The position numbers and the translations under genes were made by a program. 64,000 nucleotides of DNA from positions 62,001 to 126,000 of the forward strand of contig JANBVI010000064.1 of NCBI GenBank assembly GCA_024239075.1, read 5' to 3'. This DNA is from Fischerella sp. CENA71. GTDB taxonomy: Bacteria; Cyanobacteriota; Cyanobacteriia; Cyanobacteriales; Nostocaceae. The notes beneath the pieces were generated by a model, which saw only the letters and a list, made by a program, of their open reading frames with translations, did no database searches and was not told the DNA's origin. Positions 1 to 9,378 of this stretch are shown piece by piece (position 1 is the first letter of the stretch; each line of letters starts with the position of its first letter).

Positions 1-1
1 T

Positions 2-784
2 TGCACCTTAAAGGGAAATACAGGTATCCTCAAGTCTATTGCTTTCAGCCCTGATTGCAAAACACTCGCCAGTTGTGGTTTAAGTCAGACTATCGAATTG
101 TGGGATCTAGAAACAGGAAAAATAATTCGCCAATTCACTGGAAAATCCTACGGTGTTAATTCTGTTACCTTTAGTCCAGACGGACAGATGCTTGCCAGTG
201 GCGATCGCGGTAGAAGTGTTCAACTATGGAATCTCACAACAGGAAAGGCAATTCGCACCTCTTGTGGAAATTTCCCAGTCATGGAACATGGAGATTGGGT
301 GAATTCTGTAACTATTAGTCCTCTTTTCCCCACCCAAGAAGGATGCGGAGGAATTTTAGCCAGTGGTAGTCACGATAAAACTATCAAACTTTGGAGTCTC
401 AAGACCAAAGAAGCAATTGCTACTCTCAAAGGTCATTTATCCCTGGTTTATACCGTAGCCTTTAGCCGAGATGGGCAAGTTCTGGCGAGCGGTAGTGCCG
501 ATGAAACTATTAAACTGTGGGATCTCAAGACAAAACAGGAAATTTGTACTCTCGCTGGACATAGACATGAAGTTTATTCTCTAGCCTTTAGCCGAGATGG
601 GCAAATTCTGGCGAGCGGTAGCGCCGATAAAACTATTAAACTGTGGGATCTCAAAACAAAAGAGGAAATTTGTACTCTTGCTGGACATGAAAATGAAGTT
701 TATTCTGTAGCCTTTAGCCGAGATGGGCAAATTCTTGCTAGTAGTAGTGCTGACGGAACTATCAGGATTTGGCTGTGTGAATAG
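2..784 (+). CDS. WD40 repeat protein, C-terminal part (5' end outside window)
   Basis: The frame is open from the left edge, so this is the C-terminal 260 residues of a longer protein. At least six WD40 blades are visible, each ending in a WD-like dipeptide (ELWDL, QLWNL, KLWSL, KLWDL twice, RIWLCE) and most carrying the AFSxDGxxLASGS core. The last three blades are nearly identical in DNA and protein, which suggests recent internal duplication. Cyanobacterial proteins of this kind often carry a kinase, caspase-like or NB-ARC domain in front of the propeller, but that part cannot be seen here. The likely role is a protein-protein interaction scaffold. The protein ends right after the last blade. 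Confidence 0.9.
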   Translation, partial: CTLKGNTGILKSIAFSPDCKTLASCGLSQTIELWDLETGKIIRQFTGKSYGVNSVTFSPDGQMLASGDRGRSVQLWNLTTGKAIRTSCGNFPVMEHGDWVNSVTISPLFPTQEGCGGILASGSHDKTIKLWSLKTKEAIATLKGHLSLVYTVAFSRDGQVLASGSADETIKLWDLKTKQEICTLAGHRHEVYSLAFSRDGQILASGSADKTIKLWDLKTKEEICTLAGHENEVYSVAFSRDGQILASSSADGTIRIWLCE

Positions 785-807
785 CTTTTTGCAAAAGTCG
801 CGATGCA

Positions 808-862
808 TGTAAAAGGAAAAGGGGAAAAGTAAGAAAAATACCTTTCCCCCTTATTTTACAGA
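808..862 (+). terminator. Imperfect purine/pyrimidine inverted repeat, possible terminator of the WD40 gene
   Basis: A GTAAAAGG...GGGGAAAAG arm is followed about 10 nt later by a CTTTCCCCC...TTTTAC arm. The pairing is imperfect and there is no clean T-run, so termination is only a suggestion. The rest of 785-1039 shows no gene. Confidence 0.3.
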
Positions 863-1039
863 AGTACCAATCGAGCAATTAAGTACCTCAACAGAATTAA
901 TTACAGAAATTTTTTCCTCACTCCCCGTTCCCTGTCTCCACAATCTATTATTGATTTTGATGTTCCTATGGACTCGTTTGGTACTAATCTCTGAGATAGT
1001 GTGAAATAAATGATCTGAGTTTTTAAAGACGAAATTTTA

Positions 1040-2239
1040 ATGACGTCAGTAGATTTTCCCAAACACAAAAAAGCTAAAGCCCTCAAACCCGGTAGCCGTC
1101 GCCCCGCCAAGGAACTATGCAGTGAATGTGGACTGTGCGACACATACTATATTCACTATGTCAAGGAAGCCTGTGCTTTTATTAATCAGCAAATAGACGA
1201 ACTCGAAGCACAGACACACAGCCGTTCTCGCAATTTAGACAACTCTGATGAACTCTATTTTGGTGTTCATCAAGACATGATGGCGGCACGAAAACAACAA
1301 CCGATTCCCGGCGCGCAATGGACAGGAATTGTCAGTGCGATCGCCATTGAAATGCTAAATCGGGGCATGGTCGAAGGCGTGGTCTGTGTGCAGAATACCA
1401 AAGAAGACCGCTTTGGGCCTATGCCTGTAATTGCCCGTACCCCAGAAGAAATACTAGCAGCGCGGGTAAATAAACCAACACTTTCACCAAATCTCTCGGT
1501 GTTGGAACAAGTAGAAAAATCAGGGATGAAGCGGCTGTTGGTGATTGGTGTTGGTTGCCAAATCCAAGCTTTGCGGGCGGTGGAAAAGAAATTGGGTCTA
1601 GAAAAATTGTACGTATTGGGTACGCCTTGTGTAGACAATGTAACTCGTGCCGGACTGCAAAAATTCTTAGAAACCACTAGTAGATCGCCTGATACAGTGG
1701 TACATTACGAGTTTATGCAAGATTTCCGAGTTCATTTTAAACACGAAGATGGTTCAACTGAAACAGTTCCCTTCTTTGGCTTAAAAACAAACCAACTCAA
1801 GGATGTGTTTGCCCCTTCTTGCATGAGTTGCTTTGACTACGTAAATTCCCTAGCTGACTTAGTAGTTGGGTATATGGGCGCACCCTTCGGCTGGCAATGG
1901 ATCGTAGTTAGAAATGAACGCGGTAAGGAAATGCTGGAATTGGTGAAAGAGCAACTAGAAACTCAGCCAGTCATGTCTCAAGGCGATCGCACAGCAGCAG
2001 TGCAACAAAGTATACCAGCTTACGATAAAGCTGTGACTCTACCAATGTGGGCAGCAAAGCTTATGGGAGTCGTAATTGAAAAAATCGGCCCCAAAGGTTT
2101 AGAATATGCCCGTTTCTCGATAGACTCTCACTTCACCCGCAATTATCTTTATGTGAAACGAAATCACCCAGAAAAATTAGCAGCACACGTTCCAGAGTTC
2201 GCCAAACGTATTGTGGGACAGTACAAATTGCCTGAATAA
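1040..2239 (+). CDS. bciB: Ferredoxin-dependent divinyl (proto)chlorophyllide 8-vinyl reductase, BciB type
   Basis: This 399-residue protein belongs to the coenzyme F420 hydrogenase/dehydrogenase beta-subunit family. It looks like the cyanobacterial slr1923 branch, which reduces the 8-vinyl group of divinyl chlorophyll precursors with electrons from ferredoxin. An N-terminal Cys cluster (CSECGLC, about residues 27-33) and a second one (SCMSCFDY, about 260-267) fit the Fe-S ligands of the family. The middle region holds the FAD-binding fold (VIGVGCQIQALRAVEKKLG). Length and start are normal for the family. It stands alone, followed by a hairpin-forming repeat. The closest alternative is the paralogous 7-hydroxymethyl chlorophyll reductase, which shares the fold. 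Confidence 0.85.
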   Translation: MTSVDFPKHKKAKALKPGSRRPAKELCSECGLCDTYYIHYVKEACAFINQQIDELEAQTHSRSRNLDNSDELYFGVHQDMMAARKQQPIPGAQWTGIVSAIAIEMLNRGMVEGVVCVQNTKEDRFGPMPVIARTPEEILAARVNKPTLSPNLSVLEQVEKSGMKRLLVIGVGCQIQALRAVEKKLGLEKLYVLGTPCVDNVTRAGLQKFLETTSRSPDTVVHYEFMQDFRVHFKHEDGSTETVPFFGLKTNQLKDVFAPSCMSCFDYVNSLADLVVGYMGAPFGWQWIVVRNERGKEMLELVKEQLETQPVMSQGDRTAAVQQSIPAYDKAVTLPMWAAKLMGVVIEKIGPKGLEYARFSIDSHFTRNYLYVKRNHPEKLAAHVPEFAKRIVGQYKLPE

Positions 2240-2242
2240 TAG

Positions 2243-2332
2243 ATATTAGTTAGTAGTTAGTGGATATGAGCGCAAGGCTTTGCCCTCATACAATAAATAG
2301 TGTTTATCTTTACTACTAACCACTAACTAGTA
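2243..2332. repeat. Inverted repeat of the TTAGTGGTTAGT family
   Basis: The left arm at about 2243-2262 (ATTAGTTAGTAGTTAGTGG) pairs with the right arm at about 2312-2332 (ACTACTAACCACTAACTAGT). Related TTAGTGGTTAGT or AACCACTAACTA strings occur near 28092, 40970 and 50515. This is typical of dispersed cyanobacterial intergenic hairpins. Confidence 0.6.
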
Positions 2333-2344
2333 TCAATAAAACTT

Positions 2345-3109
2345 ATGTTTACTCATACCGACTCATGTAATGCCTTGATTGTAGGAGCTAGTCAAGGAAT
2401 CGGTTTAGGGTTTGTCAAAAAATTACTGCAATTGCAGAGTATTACTAAGGTTTATGCAACCTATCGGCAAAAAGACTCGGCTGCTGAATTAATTACCTTA
2501 TCAGATTTATATCCTGAGAGACTAACTTGTCTGGCTATGGATATTACAGATGAGACGCAAATTGCTGAAAGTGTACAATTTCTGCGTGGGGAAATAGATA
2601 AACTACATTTGGTTGTTAACTGTGTTGGAGTTCTCCATCAAGGAACACTGCAACCAGAAAAAAGCTTGAAGCATATTAACTCAGAAAATTTGCTGCACTA
2701 TTTTCAAGTTAACAGTATTGGTGCAGTGTTGCTTGCCAAGCATTTGTTACCCTTGTTTCGTCATAGCGATCGCAGTATTTTTGCTAGTATTTCTGCCAAA
2801 GTTGGAAGTATTGGTGATAATCAACTCGGTGGCTGGTATGGCTATCGCGGTTCTAAAGCCGCGCTGAATATGTTGATGCGAAACGTCGCAATAGAGTATG
2901 GCAGAACTAGCCCAAAAACCATAGTTGTCACATTGCACCCCGGTACAACTGATACCCGTCTTTCTAAACCTTTTCAAAAGAATGTACCGCCAGAAAAACT
3001 ATTTTCAGTAGAACGTACTGTTAACCAATTGCTTGCTGTTATGGAAAAGCTACAGATAGAGGATAGCGGCCAGTTCTTTTCGTGGGATGGTAGTCGTTTA
3101 CCCTGGTGA
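2345..3109 (+). CDS. Short-chain dehydrogenase/reductase (SDR) family oxidoreductase
   Basis: A 254-residue classical SDR of the CsgA/C-factor-like group. The nucleotide-binding GASQGIGLGF motif is at residues 14-23 and an NCVGVL segment stands in the NNAG position near residue 92. The catalytic Ser region (SISAKVGS) is followed by YRGSK, which supplies the YxxxK pair. The substrate is unknown. The gene is monocistronic between two repeat-rich spacers. The family assignment is secure; any specific reaction would be a guess. Confidence 0.85.
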   Translation: MFTHTDSCNALIVGASQGIGLGFVKKLLQLQSITKVYATYRQKDSAAELITLSDLYPERLTCLAMDITDETQIAESVQFLRGEIDKLHLVVNCVGVLHQGTLQPEKSLKHINSENLLHYFQVNSIGAVLLAKHLLPLFRHSDRSIFASISAKVGSIGDNQLGGWYGYRGSKAALNMLMRNVAIEYGRTSPKTIVVTLHPGTTDTRLSKPFQKNVPPEKLFSVERTVNQLLAVMEKLQIEDSGQFFSWDGSRLPW

Positions 3110-3570
3110 GTCGGGGATCGGGGACAGGGAGGACACGGGAGACACGGGGACACGGGGAGGTGGGGACAGGTCGAATATTTTTGATTGATTCACCGCGTCT
3201 CCCACTCTCAGCGTCACCGCGTCTTTTCCCAATGCCCATTGATCATTGGTCAATCAATCTATATAAATCTCTCTAGAGATAATTCTTTTTTGCAAACGAT
3301 AAGCTTTAAGATGATTTTATCTTTACAATCTGTACAATTACTTAAAAAACAGCTTGTCTGTTTTTTGTTAATTTTGTAACTTTTTTTATTTCCATTCATT
3401 GTGTACAGTTTTCTTACTCCAGTATCCAAATTGCCACATAACCTATGAGATAGATGGCGATGGGAATATTAAATTTTTTCTAAATACGCTTGTAGATATA
3501 TTGGCTTTTTTGAATAATTAAAATATTGTTTTCCTTAAAGATTATAAGATGTTCTGCCAGAGCAAAGGTT
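3110..3570. other. Repeat-rich intergenic region
   Basis: Positions 3111-3172 hold GGGGATCGGGGACAGGG/GACACGGGGACACGGGG short repeats and 3195-3235 hold the pyrimidine-rich partner (CACCGCGTCTCCC...). Together they form a degenerate palindromic element of the kind that also occurs inside the PBP1C gene near 39.6 kb. An AT-rich hairpin at 3344-3366 (AAAAAACAG, 5-nt loop, CTGTTTTTT) could end transcription of the SDR gene. No convincing coding sequence is seen. Confidence 0.6.
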
Positions 3571-4173
3571 ATGAATAATCAAGTAAAAATATCAAATGAT
3601 TTTACAAATGTTTTGGCAGAGAGTTCCAAAGAAGAAGAACTTATGCAAGAAGTTTTTCTGATATTGGAATATTTAACCACTAAAGAAGAAGCTAGCGTCA
3701 AGCTGATCTTTGATCGTCTTTATGATATAGGTTCTTTTCACCTAATCAATAAAAAATTTCGCTCTCGCCCTGTCAAGAAAGTATTAAAATTTATCGCTCG
3801 GATGTCCAAGCCGGCATTTAGAATATTTGCTTGGCATTGGGTGAAAAAAAATTGTCCACAATTGATTACTGACTGGCTACATCAACAGGTGACTTTTAGA
3901 AATCAATTTGTACAAAACACCGTAGCAATTATTGAGCAAAAACTCCCTCCAGCTAGTTCTATTTCAGAATTGGATGATCAGAGTCGAGAGGTTAAATTTT
4001 TGCGTTCTCAGGTAAAATTATTAACTCGGACTTTAATTGGGTTAATTGCTGTGTTTTTAGGTAGTTTAGTGTGGTTGAGTCATTACTTCACATTAGGGCG
4101 ATCGCCAGTACAAAATATTGAACAATTACAGCCAGTTACTATAAAAGAGGCTAACACTGCTACACAAAAATAA
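3571..4173 (+). CDS. Hypothetical protein with one C-terminal membrane segment
   Basis: I do not recognise the family. I choose the ATG at 3571 (preceded by AAAGG) over an in-frame upstream start at 3526, because the extra 15 residues are basic and unlike a protein start. The 200-residue product has a mostly helical, charged N-terminal region and a basic stretch around residues 70-105. One hydrophobic helix (LIGLIAVFLGSLVWLSHYF, about 157-175) comes before a short tail. It looks like a membrane-anchored cytoplasmic protein. The amidohydrolase follows 64 bp downstream on the same strand. Confidence 0.6.
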   Translation: MNNQVKISNDFTNVLAESSKEEELMQEVFLILEYLTTKEEASVKLIFDRLYDIGSFHLINKKFRSRPVKKVLKFIARMSKPAFRIFAWHWVKKNCPQLITDWLHQQVTFRNQFVQNTVAIIEQKLPPASSISELDDQSREVKFLRSQVKLLTRTLIGLIAVFLGSLVWLSHYFTLGRSPVQNIEQLQPVTIKEANTATQK

Positions 4174-4237
4174 AAACTCTCATTCTATCGGCTGAACTGC
4201 TAGTCTAAATAGCGGGAAGTGTCAGTGAGGATTAGAG

Positions 4238-5362
4238 ATGAATCTCTTGGATATTCCTATAATTGATCAACACGCCCATAACCTGGTACGCTCAGAAGTA
4301 GCTGTTAGTCATCCTTATGCTGCTGCTTTTACTGAGGGCTATGCTTCAGAAATAATTAACTATCATGCTCGTCATACCTTATTTTATCGACGTAGTTTGC
4401 GAGAGATTGCTAACTTTTTAGATTGTGAGGTGCAGGAAGAAGCAATATTGGCACGTCGGCAAAGTTTGGGATTAGAAGAGTTAACAAAACTCTGTTTTAG
4501 TGCTGGCAATTTAGAAGCAATTTTTTTAGACGATGGATTGCAACCTGATTCTATTTTACCAATTTCATGGCATGAAAAATTTCTCACAGTCAAAAGAATT
4601 TTACGACTCGAATTTTTGGCAGAACAACTCATAGCCAAAACAGATGATTTTGAAACATTTTTAGGAAACTTTATCAACGAAATTGATCCACCGCCTGCTG
4701 GAGTTGTGGCGTTTAAGAGTATTGCTTGTTATCGCACGGGTTTAGATATCAAACCTGTTTCTTTTGCGGCAGCTGCTAGCAGTTTTTATGATATTAAACA
4801 ACAATTTGAGCATCAATCTCCACGTCTTGCTGATAAATATCTGATTGATTTTCTGCTGCATCAAGCACTATTAATTGCAGATAAATATCAGTTACCTGTG
4901 CAATTTCATACTGGTTATGGTGATCCTGATTTAGATTTACGATTGGCTAATCCTCTTCATTTACGTAGTTTATTGGAGTCACCCCACTATCACCGTGTTC
5001 CTATTGTTTTACTTCATGCTTCTTATCCATATATGCAGGCGGCTGGATATTTGGCTTCTGTTTATCCTCAAGTCTATTTAGATTTTGGTTTAGTAGTACC
5101 TTTTTTGAGTGTAGCGGGAATGCGGAGTGTGGTCAGGCAATTATTGGAGTTGACTCCTACTACTAAACTAATGTATTCCTCTGATGCTCATTTAATTCCA
5201 GAATTATATTATTTGGGCGCTAAGTGGGGACGTCAAATTTTGGCAGAAGTTTTAGAAGCAGCAATTCGAGATTCTGATCTGAGTGTGAATGAAGTAGATG
5301 GTATTGCTGCTGCTATTTTGCGCGACAATGCGATCGCTCTTTATCACTATTCAGAAAAATAG
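4238..5362 (+). CDS. Amidohydrolase family protein (FluG N-terminal-like TIM barrel)
   Basis: A 374-residue metal-dependent hydrolase of the Amidohydro_2 type. The HAH metal motif is near the N-terminus (IIDQHAHN, residues 8-15). Conserved barrel segments follow: QFHTGYGDPD (about 222-231, metal His), VLLHASYPY (about 258-266, metal His) and YSSDAH (about 313-318, metal Asp). This pattern matches the domain fused to a glutamine synthetase-like domain in FluG proteins, which act on gamma-glutamyl or amide substrates. No glutamine synthetase partner is present here. The substrate is unknown. Confidence 0.8.
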   Translation: MNLLDIPIIDQHAHNLVRSEVAVSHPYAAAFTEGYASEIINYHARHTLFYRRSLREIANFLDCEVQEEAILARRQSLGLEELTKLCFSAGNLEAIFLDDGLQPDSILPISWHEKFLTVKRILRLEFLAEQLIAKTDDFETFLGNFINEIDPPPAGVVAFKSIACYRTGLDIKPVSFAAAASSFYDIKQQFEHQSPRLADKYLIDFLLHQALLIADKYQLPVQFHTGYGDPDLDLRLANPLHLRSLLESPHYHRVPIVLLHASYPYMQAAGYLASVYPQVYLDFGLVVPFLSVAGMRSVVRQLLELTPTTKLMYSSDAHLIPELYYLGAKWGRQILAEVLEAAIRDSDLSVNEVDGIAAAILRDNAIALYHYSEK

Positions 5363-5429
5363 TTCGTAGTAAGCGCTACTCTGCGAGAAACCGCTCCGCG
5401 TTTACAGCGCTGAAGTGCCGACTACAAAC
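5363..5429. repeat. Interspersed repeat, GTAGT...ACTACAAAC family (copy 1)
   Basis: TTCGTAGTAAGCGCT at the left and GCGCTGAAGTGCCGACTACAAAC at the right form a short imperfect palindrome. Two relatives lie at 41446-41503 and 47181-47236. It starts directly at the stop codon of the amidohydrolase gene and touches the end of the converging alpha-glucosidase gene. Confidence 0.6.
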
Positions 5430-5432
5430 AAA

Positions 5433-7790
5433 TTAAGCAAAAATCAGACGACGTGCAGAACCATCATCTGCAAATTCTTGCTCTCCTTTACCCACCACCT
5501 CAACAATGACGTGACGCGGGTGAGGAGTCCATTGTCCTTGTCTGGCTTGAATTTCTACTATTGTTTGTGTGTCTTCGATATACACCCGATAGGTTGCAGT
5601 TGACCAAGCACCATCACGATAGGCAAAGGAATGTCCGTCATCTTCATACAGTGTCCACTCGCCTGTACCTGGGGTAACTCGTAACCGGAGTTGATTTACG
5701 GGCGACTCCCCTACATATTGCATTACCGGACCCAGGGGAATTATGGAACCAGCACGGATGTACATCGGCATTTTATCAATTGGTGCATCAGCCAGAATAT
5801 AAGTTGAGCCAGTGTAAGCTTCTCCTGTCCACCAGTCGTACCAAGTTCCTGCGGGTAAGTACACTAGGCGCTTTTCTACCCCTGGTCGGTAGACGGGTGC
5901 TGCCATTAGGGATGAACCTAAAAGTACTTGGTCGTATAACTCGTAGGTTTGTGGGTCGTCAAAATAATGATAAAGCAGAGGTCGCAGAACAGGTGCGCCT
6001 GTGGTCGCAGTTTCCCAGAACAAAGTGTATATATAAGGTAATAATTGGTAACGCAGTTCAATATATTGACGGCAGATTTCTTCTACTTGCGAGCCAAATT
6101 CCCAGGGTTCATGGCGCTTGGTGTTAATCATCGAGTGGGCGCGCATAAACGGATACAACATTCCCACCTGCATCCACCGCGCAAACAGTTCTGGCGTAGC
6201 ATCACCCGCAAATCCCCCAATGTCTGCACCCACAAAGGCTACACCAGATAAGCCCAAATTACAGAGCATGGGTAGGGACATTTCCAAATATTCCCAGAGT
6301 GAGTGATTATCTCCTGTCCATACCGCCGACCATTTTTGTACACCTGCGTAACCAGAACGGGTCAATACAAAAGTACGCGATCGCTCTCGCAATTTTTCCA
6401 CTGCTTCTCGACACGCACGAGCCATCATTAAGCCGTACAAATTATGAGTTTCGGCGTAAGTAGTGTGTTCATCTGGTAGTCCGCTTGGTGCATCCATTGG
6501 GAAAAATATTTTTTGTCCCCCCTCATCTCCAAAGGGGCGATCGTTCATGGCTGGTTCATTCATATCATTCCAAATTCCAGCCACGCCAACATCAGTTAAG
6601 TTACGGTGCAAATCTCCCCACCATTGACGCACCTCCGGACGCAAAAATTCTGGAAAAACAGCCCGACCAGGCCAAACGTAACCATGAAAAACTTTACCGT
6701 CAGCCCTGCGAATAAAGTAATCCTTTTCTAGTCCTTGATCATAGACAGCGTAATCTGCTTGGGGTTCAAATTTCACTCCCGGATCGACGATAGTGACTAC
6801 TTTGACACCATCTTCTGCTAAATCACTCAGCAATTTCTGCGGGTCTGGAAACCGACGTGGATTCCACGTAAATACCCGGTAGCCAAACATGTAGTCAATA
6901 TCTAAATGAATCACATCGCAAGGAATCCGACGCTGACGCAATTGCTGTACTAATTGGCGAACTTCTGTTTCTGAGTCGTAACTCCAACGACATTGATGAT
7001 AACCCAGCGCCCACTGTGGCGGTAGTTGCATTCGCCCTGTTAATTGGGTGTAAATATGAAGTATTTCTGCGGGTTCGGGACTGTAAATAATGTAATAGTC
7101 CAGTTCTCCACCAAGAGTTTCCAAGCGTAGAATATCTGGTTGATCAGCACCGACATCAAAGCGACTCCAAAAAGTTGTGTTAAAAAACAAACCATAGCCT
7201 ATCCCCGGACGCAACGCCATAAAAAACGGAATCGCTTGGTACATTGCATCGGTTTGGACATTGTAATCTAAACTATCGGTTGTCCAATTGGTGAGACGCT
7301 TACCCTTTTGATTGAGTAATCCTGCACGTTCCCCAAAACCATAATAATTTTCTTCTGCCTCAATCTTTTTCCAGCAAGCAACTTGAGACTTACCTGTTCC
7401 CATTTGTCGCCAACCGATCCCTAAACCTGTATCTTGGGCAAAAGGACGACCGGCTTTGTCAAAAAATTGGACTCGACAAGGATGACGCTGGACACATACT
7501 CGAATTTTTGCGGTTTCTATAATTACCTGATCGGCTGTTTCTTGGATATCAAAAGATACAACAGCCCAGTCTTCATCTTTGGGTACAACAGCCCAATCAC
7601 GCCTGGATCTAAATTCTCCTGTCGGTGAAAAGCGTACACGGATGAGGTTAGAAGCAACTATAGAGAGAGACAGGCGACCGATACCACAGCCAAAATCTAT
7701 ACTTTGCTGTTGATGTTGGATATTTTTAATAGATGCGATCGCATTCCATGCTGGTTCACGGATGGGTAATTCTCCGGCAAATTCTGGCAT
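5433..7790 (-). CDS. Glycoside hydrolase family 31 alpha-glucosidase
   Basis: A 785-residue GH31 enzyme, the normal size for bacterial alpha-glucosidases and alpha-xylosidases. The nucleophile motif GIWNDMNEPA is present (about residues 406-415), as are the upstream DVIHLDIDYM segment and the acid/base region WTGDNHSLWEYL (about 490-501). An N-terminal beta domain and a C-terminal beta-sandwich frame the barrel. No signal peptide is visible, so it is probably cytoplasmic and acts on maltose, glycogen fragments or similar alpha-glucosides. It converges with the amidohydrolase gene. Specificity within GH31 cannot be told by eye. Confidence 0.92.
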   Translation of the reverse strand: MPEFAGELPIREPAWNAIASIKNIQHQQQSIDFGCGIGRLSLSIVASNLIRVRFSPTGEFRSRRDWAVVPKDEDWAVVSFDIQETADQVIIETAKIRVCVQRHPCRVQFFDKAGRPFAQDTGLGIGWRQMGTGKSQVACWKKIEAEENYYGFGERAGLLNQKGKRLTNWTTDSLDYNVQTDAMYQAIPFFMALRPGIGYGLFFNTTFWSRFDVGADQPDILRLETLGGELDYYIIYSPEPAEILHIYTQLTGRMQLPPQWALGYHQCRWSYDSETEVRQLVQQLRQRRIPCDVIHLDIDYMFGYRVFTWNPRRFPDPQKLLSDLAEDGVKVVTIVDPGVKFEPQADYAVYDQGLEKDYFIRRADGKVFHGYVWPGRAVFPEFLRPEVRQWWGDLHRNLTDVGVAGIWNDMNEPAMNDRPFGDEGGQKIFFPMDAPSGLPDEHTTYAETHNLYGLMMARACREAVEKLRERSRTFVLTRSGYAGVQKWSAVWTGDNHSLWEYLEMSLPMLCNLGLSGVAFVGADIGGFAGDATPELFARWMQVGMLYPFMRAHSMINTKRHEPWEFGSQVEEICRQYIELRYQLLPYIYTLFWETATTGAPVLRPLLYHYFDDPQTYELYDQVLLGSSLMAAPVYRPGVEKRLVYLPAGTWYDWWTGEAYTGSTYILADAPIDKMPMYIRAGSIIPLGPVMQYVGESPVNQLRLRVTPGTGEWTLYEDDGHSFAYRDGAWSTATYRVYIEDTQTIVEIQARQGQWTPHPRHVIVEVVGKGEQEFADDGSARRLIFA

Positions 7791-8035
7791 ATTTATTATC
7801 TGTAGATGCAGATAAGGTAATTATCGGCGTTAATCACAACTTAACTACCGTAAATAAAAGTATGTAAATTTTTCATCATCCAGGGGAAATATTGACAGCT
7901 AATGAATATCATCAATAATCTCTATTGTGTTGTATTTTTGTTTGAAGCAAAATGAACTTCTGTGAATCATAATGAATTATCTCAACTCAAGGTGTACTTT
8001 TCTTGTTAATTTATGAAAAAATAAAAAAATATGTT

Positions 8036-8200
8036 ATGGAAAAGCGAATTTCCGTAGATATTGAAGGCTTAAAAGAAGAAATTGAGCAAGCATACTCAAA
8101 GGATAAATTCTGGTGTCAACTATCCTTGGCTCAGAAGATTCGCATACTCATTCAGGATAGTTTAGAGAAAGCCAAAAGTCACCAAAGCAAATCAAATTAA
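8036..8200 (+). CDS. Small hypothetical protein
   Basis: A 54-residue, charged and probably helical product starting MEKRISVDIEGLKEEIEQ. A TTG start 33 bp upstream would add 11 residues, but the ATG is the better choice. The short N-terminal strand (RISVDI) followed by two amphipathic helices resembles a ribbon-helix-helix fold, but I cannot assign it. It lies 125 bp upstream of the hybrid kinase gene on the same strand. Confidence 0.45.
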   Translation: MEKRISVDIEGLKEEIEQAYSKDKFWCQLSLAQKIRILIQDSLEKAKSHQSKSN

Positions 8201-8325
8201 TTGAAGCATTTATACAAGTATAAGAGGCTGATAGCAGATATCAAATTCTATTTTCATGGGTGCCAAGCTATCGGAGATTGTTAGTTTATTTTCGCAGGTT
8301 TCCTGGTAGAAACAGGGGGTGAGAA

Positions 8326-9327
8326 GTGACAATAGTTACACCAAATATTCTGCTTATTGATGACTTTCTGGAAGACCGAGAAACCTACCGACGCTACCTC
8401 CTACGAGATAAACAACACAAATACAGGATTTTAGAGGCTTCGACTGGAGAACAAGCACTCTTATTATGTCAGCAGCAATTTCCAGATGTAATTGTAACCG
8501 ATTATCTGCTGCCCGATATAAATGGGCTGGAGTTTCTCGACAATTTAAAAACTCAGTTTGGTCAAACAAACCTTCCAGTGATCATACTAACAGGTCAGGG
8601 AAGTGAACAGATCGCAGTACAAGCGATGAAAGGTGGTGCTGCTGACTATTTAGTTAAAAAAAATACAACACAATTGAACTTCATAAAGGCAGTTAAAAAT
8701 GTATTAGAAAAAACTCACCTGACTAGGCAGTTAGAGGAAAGCAAAACACGTTTCCAGGATACCAACCAAGCAGCACTGCAACAAGCTCACTCAGATTTAG
8801 AAAGACGAGTACAACAGCGAACCGACGAACTCCAGCAAGCCAACCAGGAATTGCAAACTACCCTGGAAGAACTACAAGTCGCTGAAGAGGAACTGCGCCA
8901 GCAAAATGAAGAATTGGCTAGAAGCCGTCAAGCAATAGAATTAGAGCGTCAGCATTACCAGGATTTGTTCGAGTTTGCTCCAGATGGGTACTTAGTAACT
9001 GATACCTGGGGAAATATCCGAGAGGCAAATAGTGCAGCAGCTACTTTGCTTGGTTTACAGCAAAAGCACTTAATCGGCAAACCACTGCTTGTGTATATTG
9101 TTGAGTCAGAACGCAAGGCTTTTCGGACTCGATTAGCAAATTTGCAGCAGGTGCAGGGCTGGGAAGTTTACCTACAGCCGCGCAAAGGAGATCCGTTCTC
9201 GGCGATGGTAGCTGTGAGTAGTATAGATGACGAACAGGGTCAGCAACTGGGCTGGCGCTGGCTGCTGCGCGATATTAGCGATCGCAAGCAGATGGAACAA
9301 AGGTTACAAGCTGCCCATAATGAATGA
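8326..9327 (+). CDS. Hybrid sensor kinase, N-terminal part (REC-coiled coil-PAS), ended by an in-frame TGA
   Basis: GTG start after a GGGGGTGAG ribosome site. Residues 5-125 form a receiver domain (LLIDDF, phospho-Asp in VIVTDYLLPDINGL, ILTGQG, Lys in YLVKKN). Residues 130-210 are a long Glu/Gln-rich coiled coil and 213-325 a PAS/PAC domain. The frame stops at TGA 9325-9327 in the middle of a second coiled coil. The codons after it (EKRVEARTAELARTN) continue that coil in the same frame into the next reading frame. As it stands the product is a receiver-PAS protein without a kinase. I read it as the front half of a gene broken by one nonsense change. Confidence 0.75.
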   Translation: MTIVTPNILLIDDFLEDRETYRRYLLRDKQHKYRILEASTGEQALLLCQQQFPDVIVTDYLLPDINGLEFLDNLKTQFGQTNLPVIILTGQGSEQIAVQAMKGGAADYLVKKNTTQLNFIKAVKNVLEKTHLTRQLEESKTRFQDTNQAALQQAHSDLERRVQQRTDELQQANQELQTTLEELQVAEEELRQQNEELARSRQAIELERQHYQDLFEFAPDGYLVTDTWGNIREANSAAATLLGLQQKHLIGKPLLVYIVESERKAFRTRLANLQQVQGWEVYLQPRKGDPFSAMVAVSSIDDEQGQQLGWRWLLRDISDRKQMEQRLQAAHNE

Positions 9328-9378
9328 GAAAAGCGAGTCGAAGCACGAACTGCTGAACTTGCTCGAACCAATACGCTT

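Noticed and set aside
3185-3379. 64-residue plus-strand frame
   Set aside because: It spans the degenerate repeat and an AT-rich hairpin, with biased composition and no ribosome site.
9325-9327. TGA as a selenocysteine codon
   Set aside because: It lies in a coiled-coil linker with no catalytic role, no SECIS-like hairpin is evident, and cyanobacteria of this type are not known for Sec insertion.
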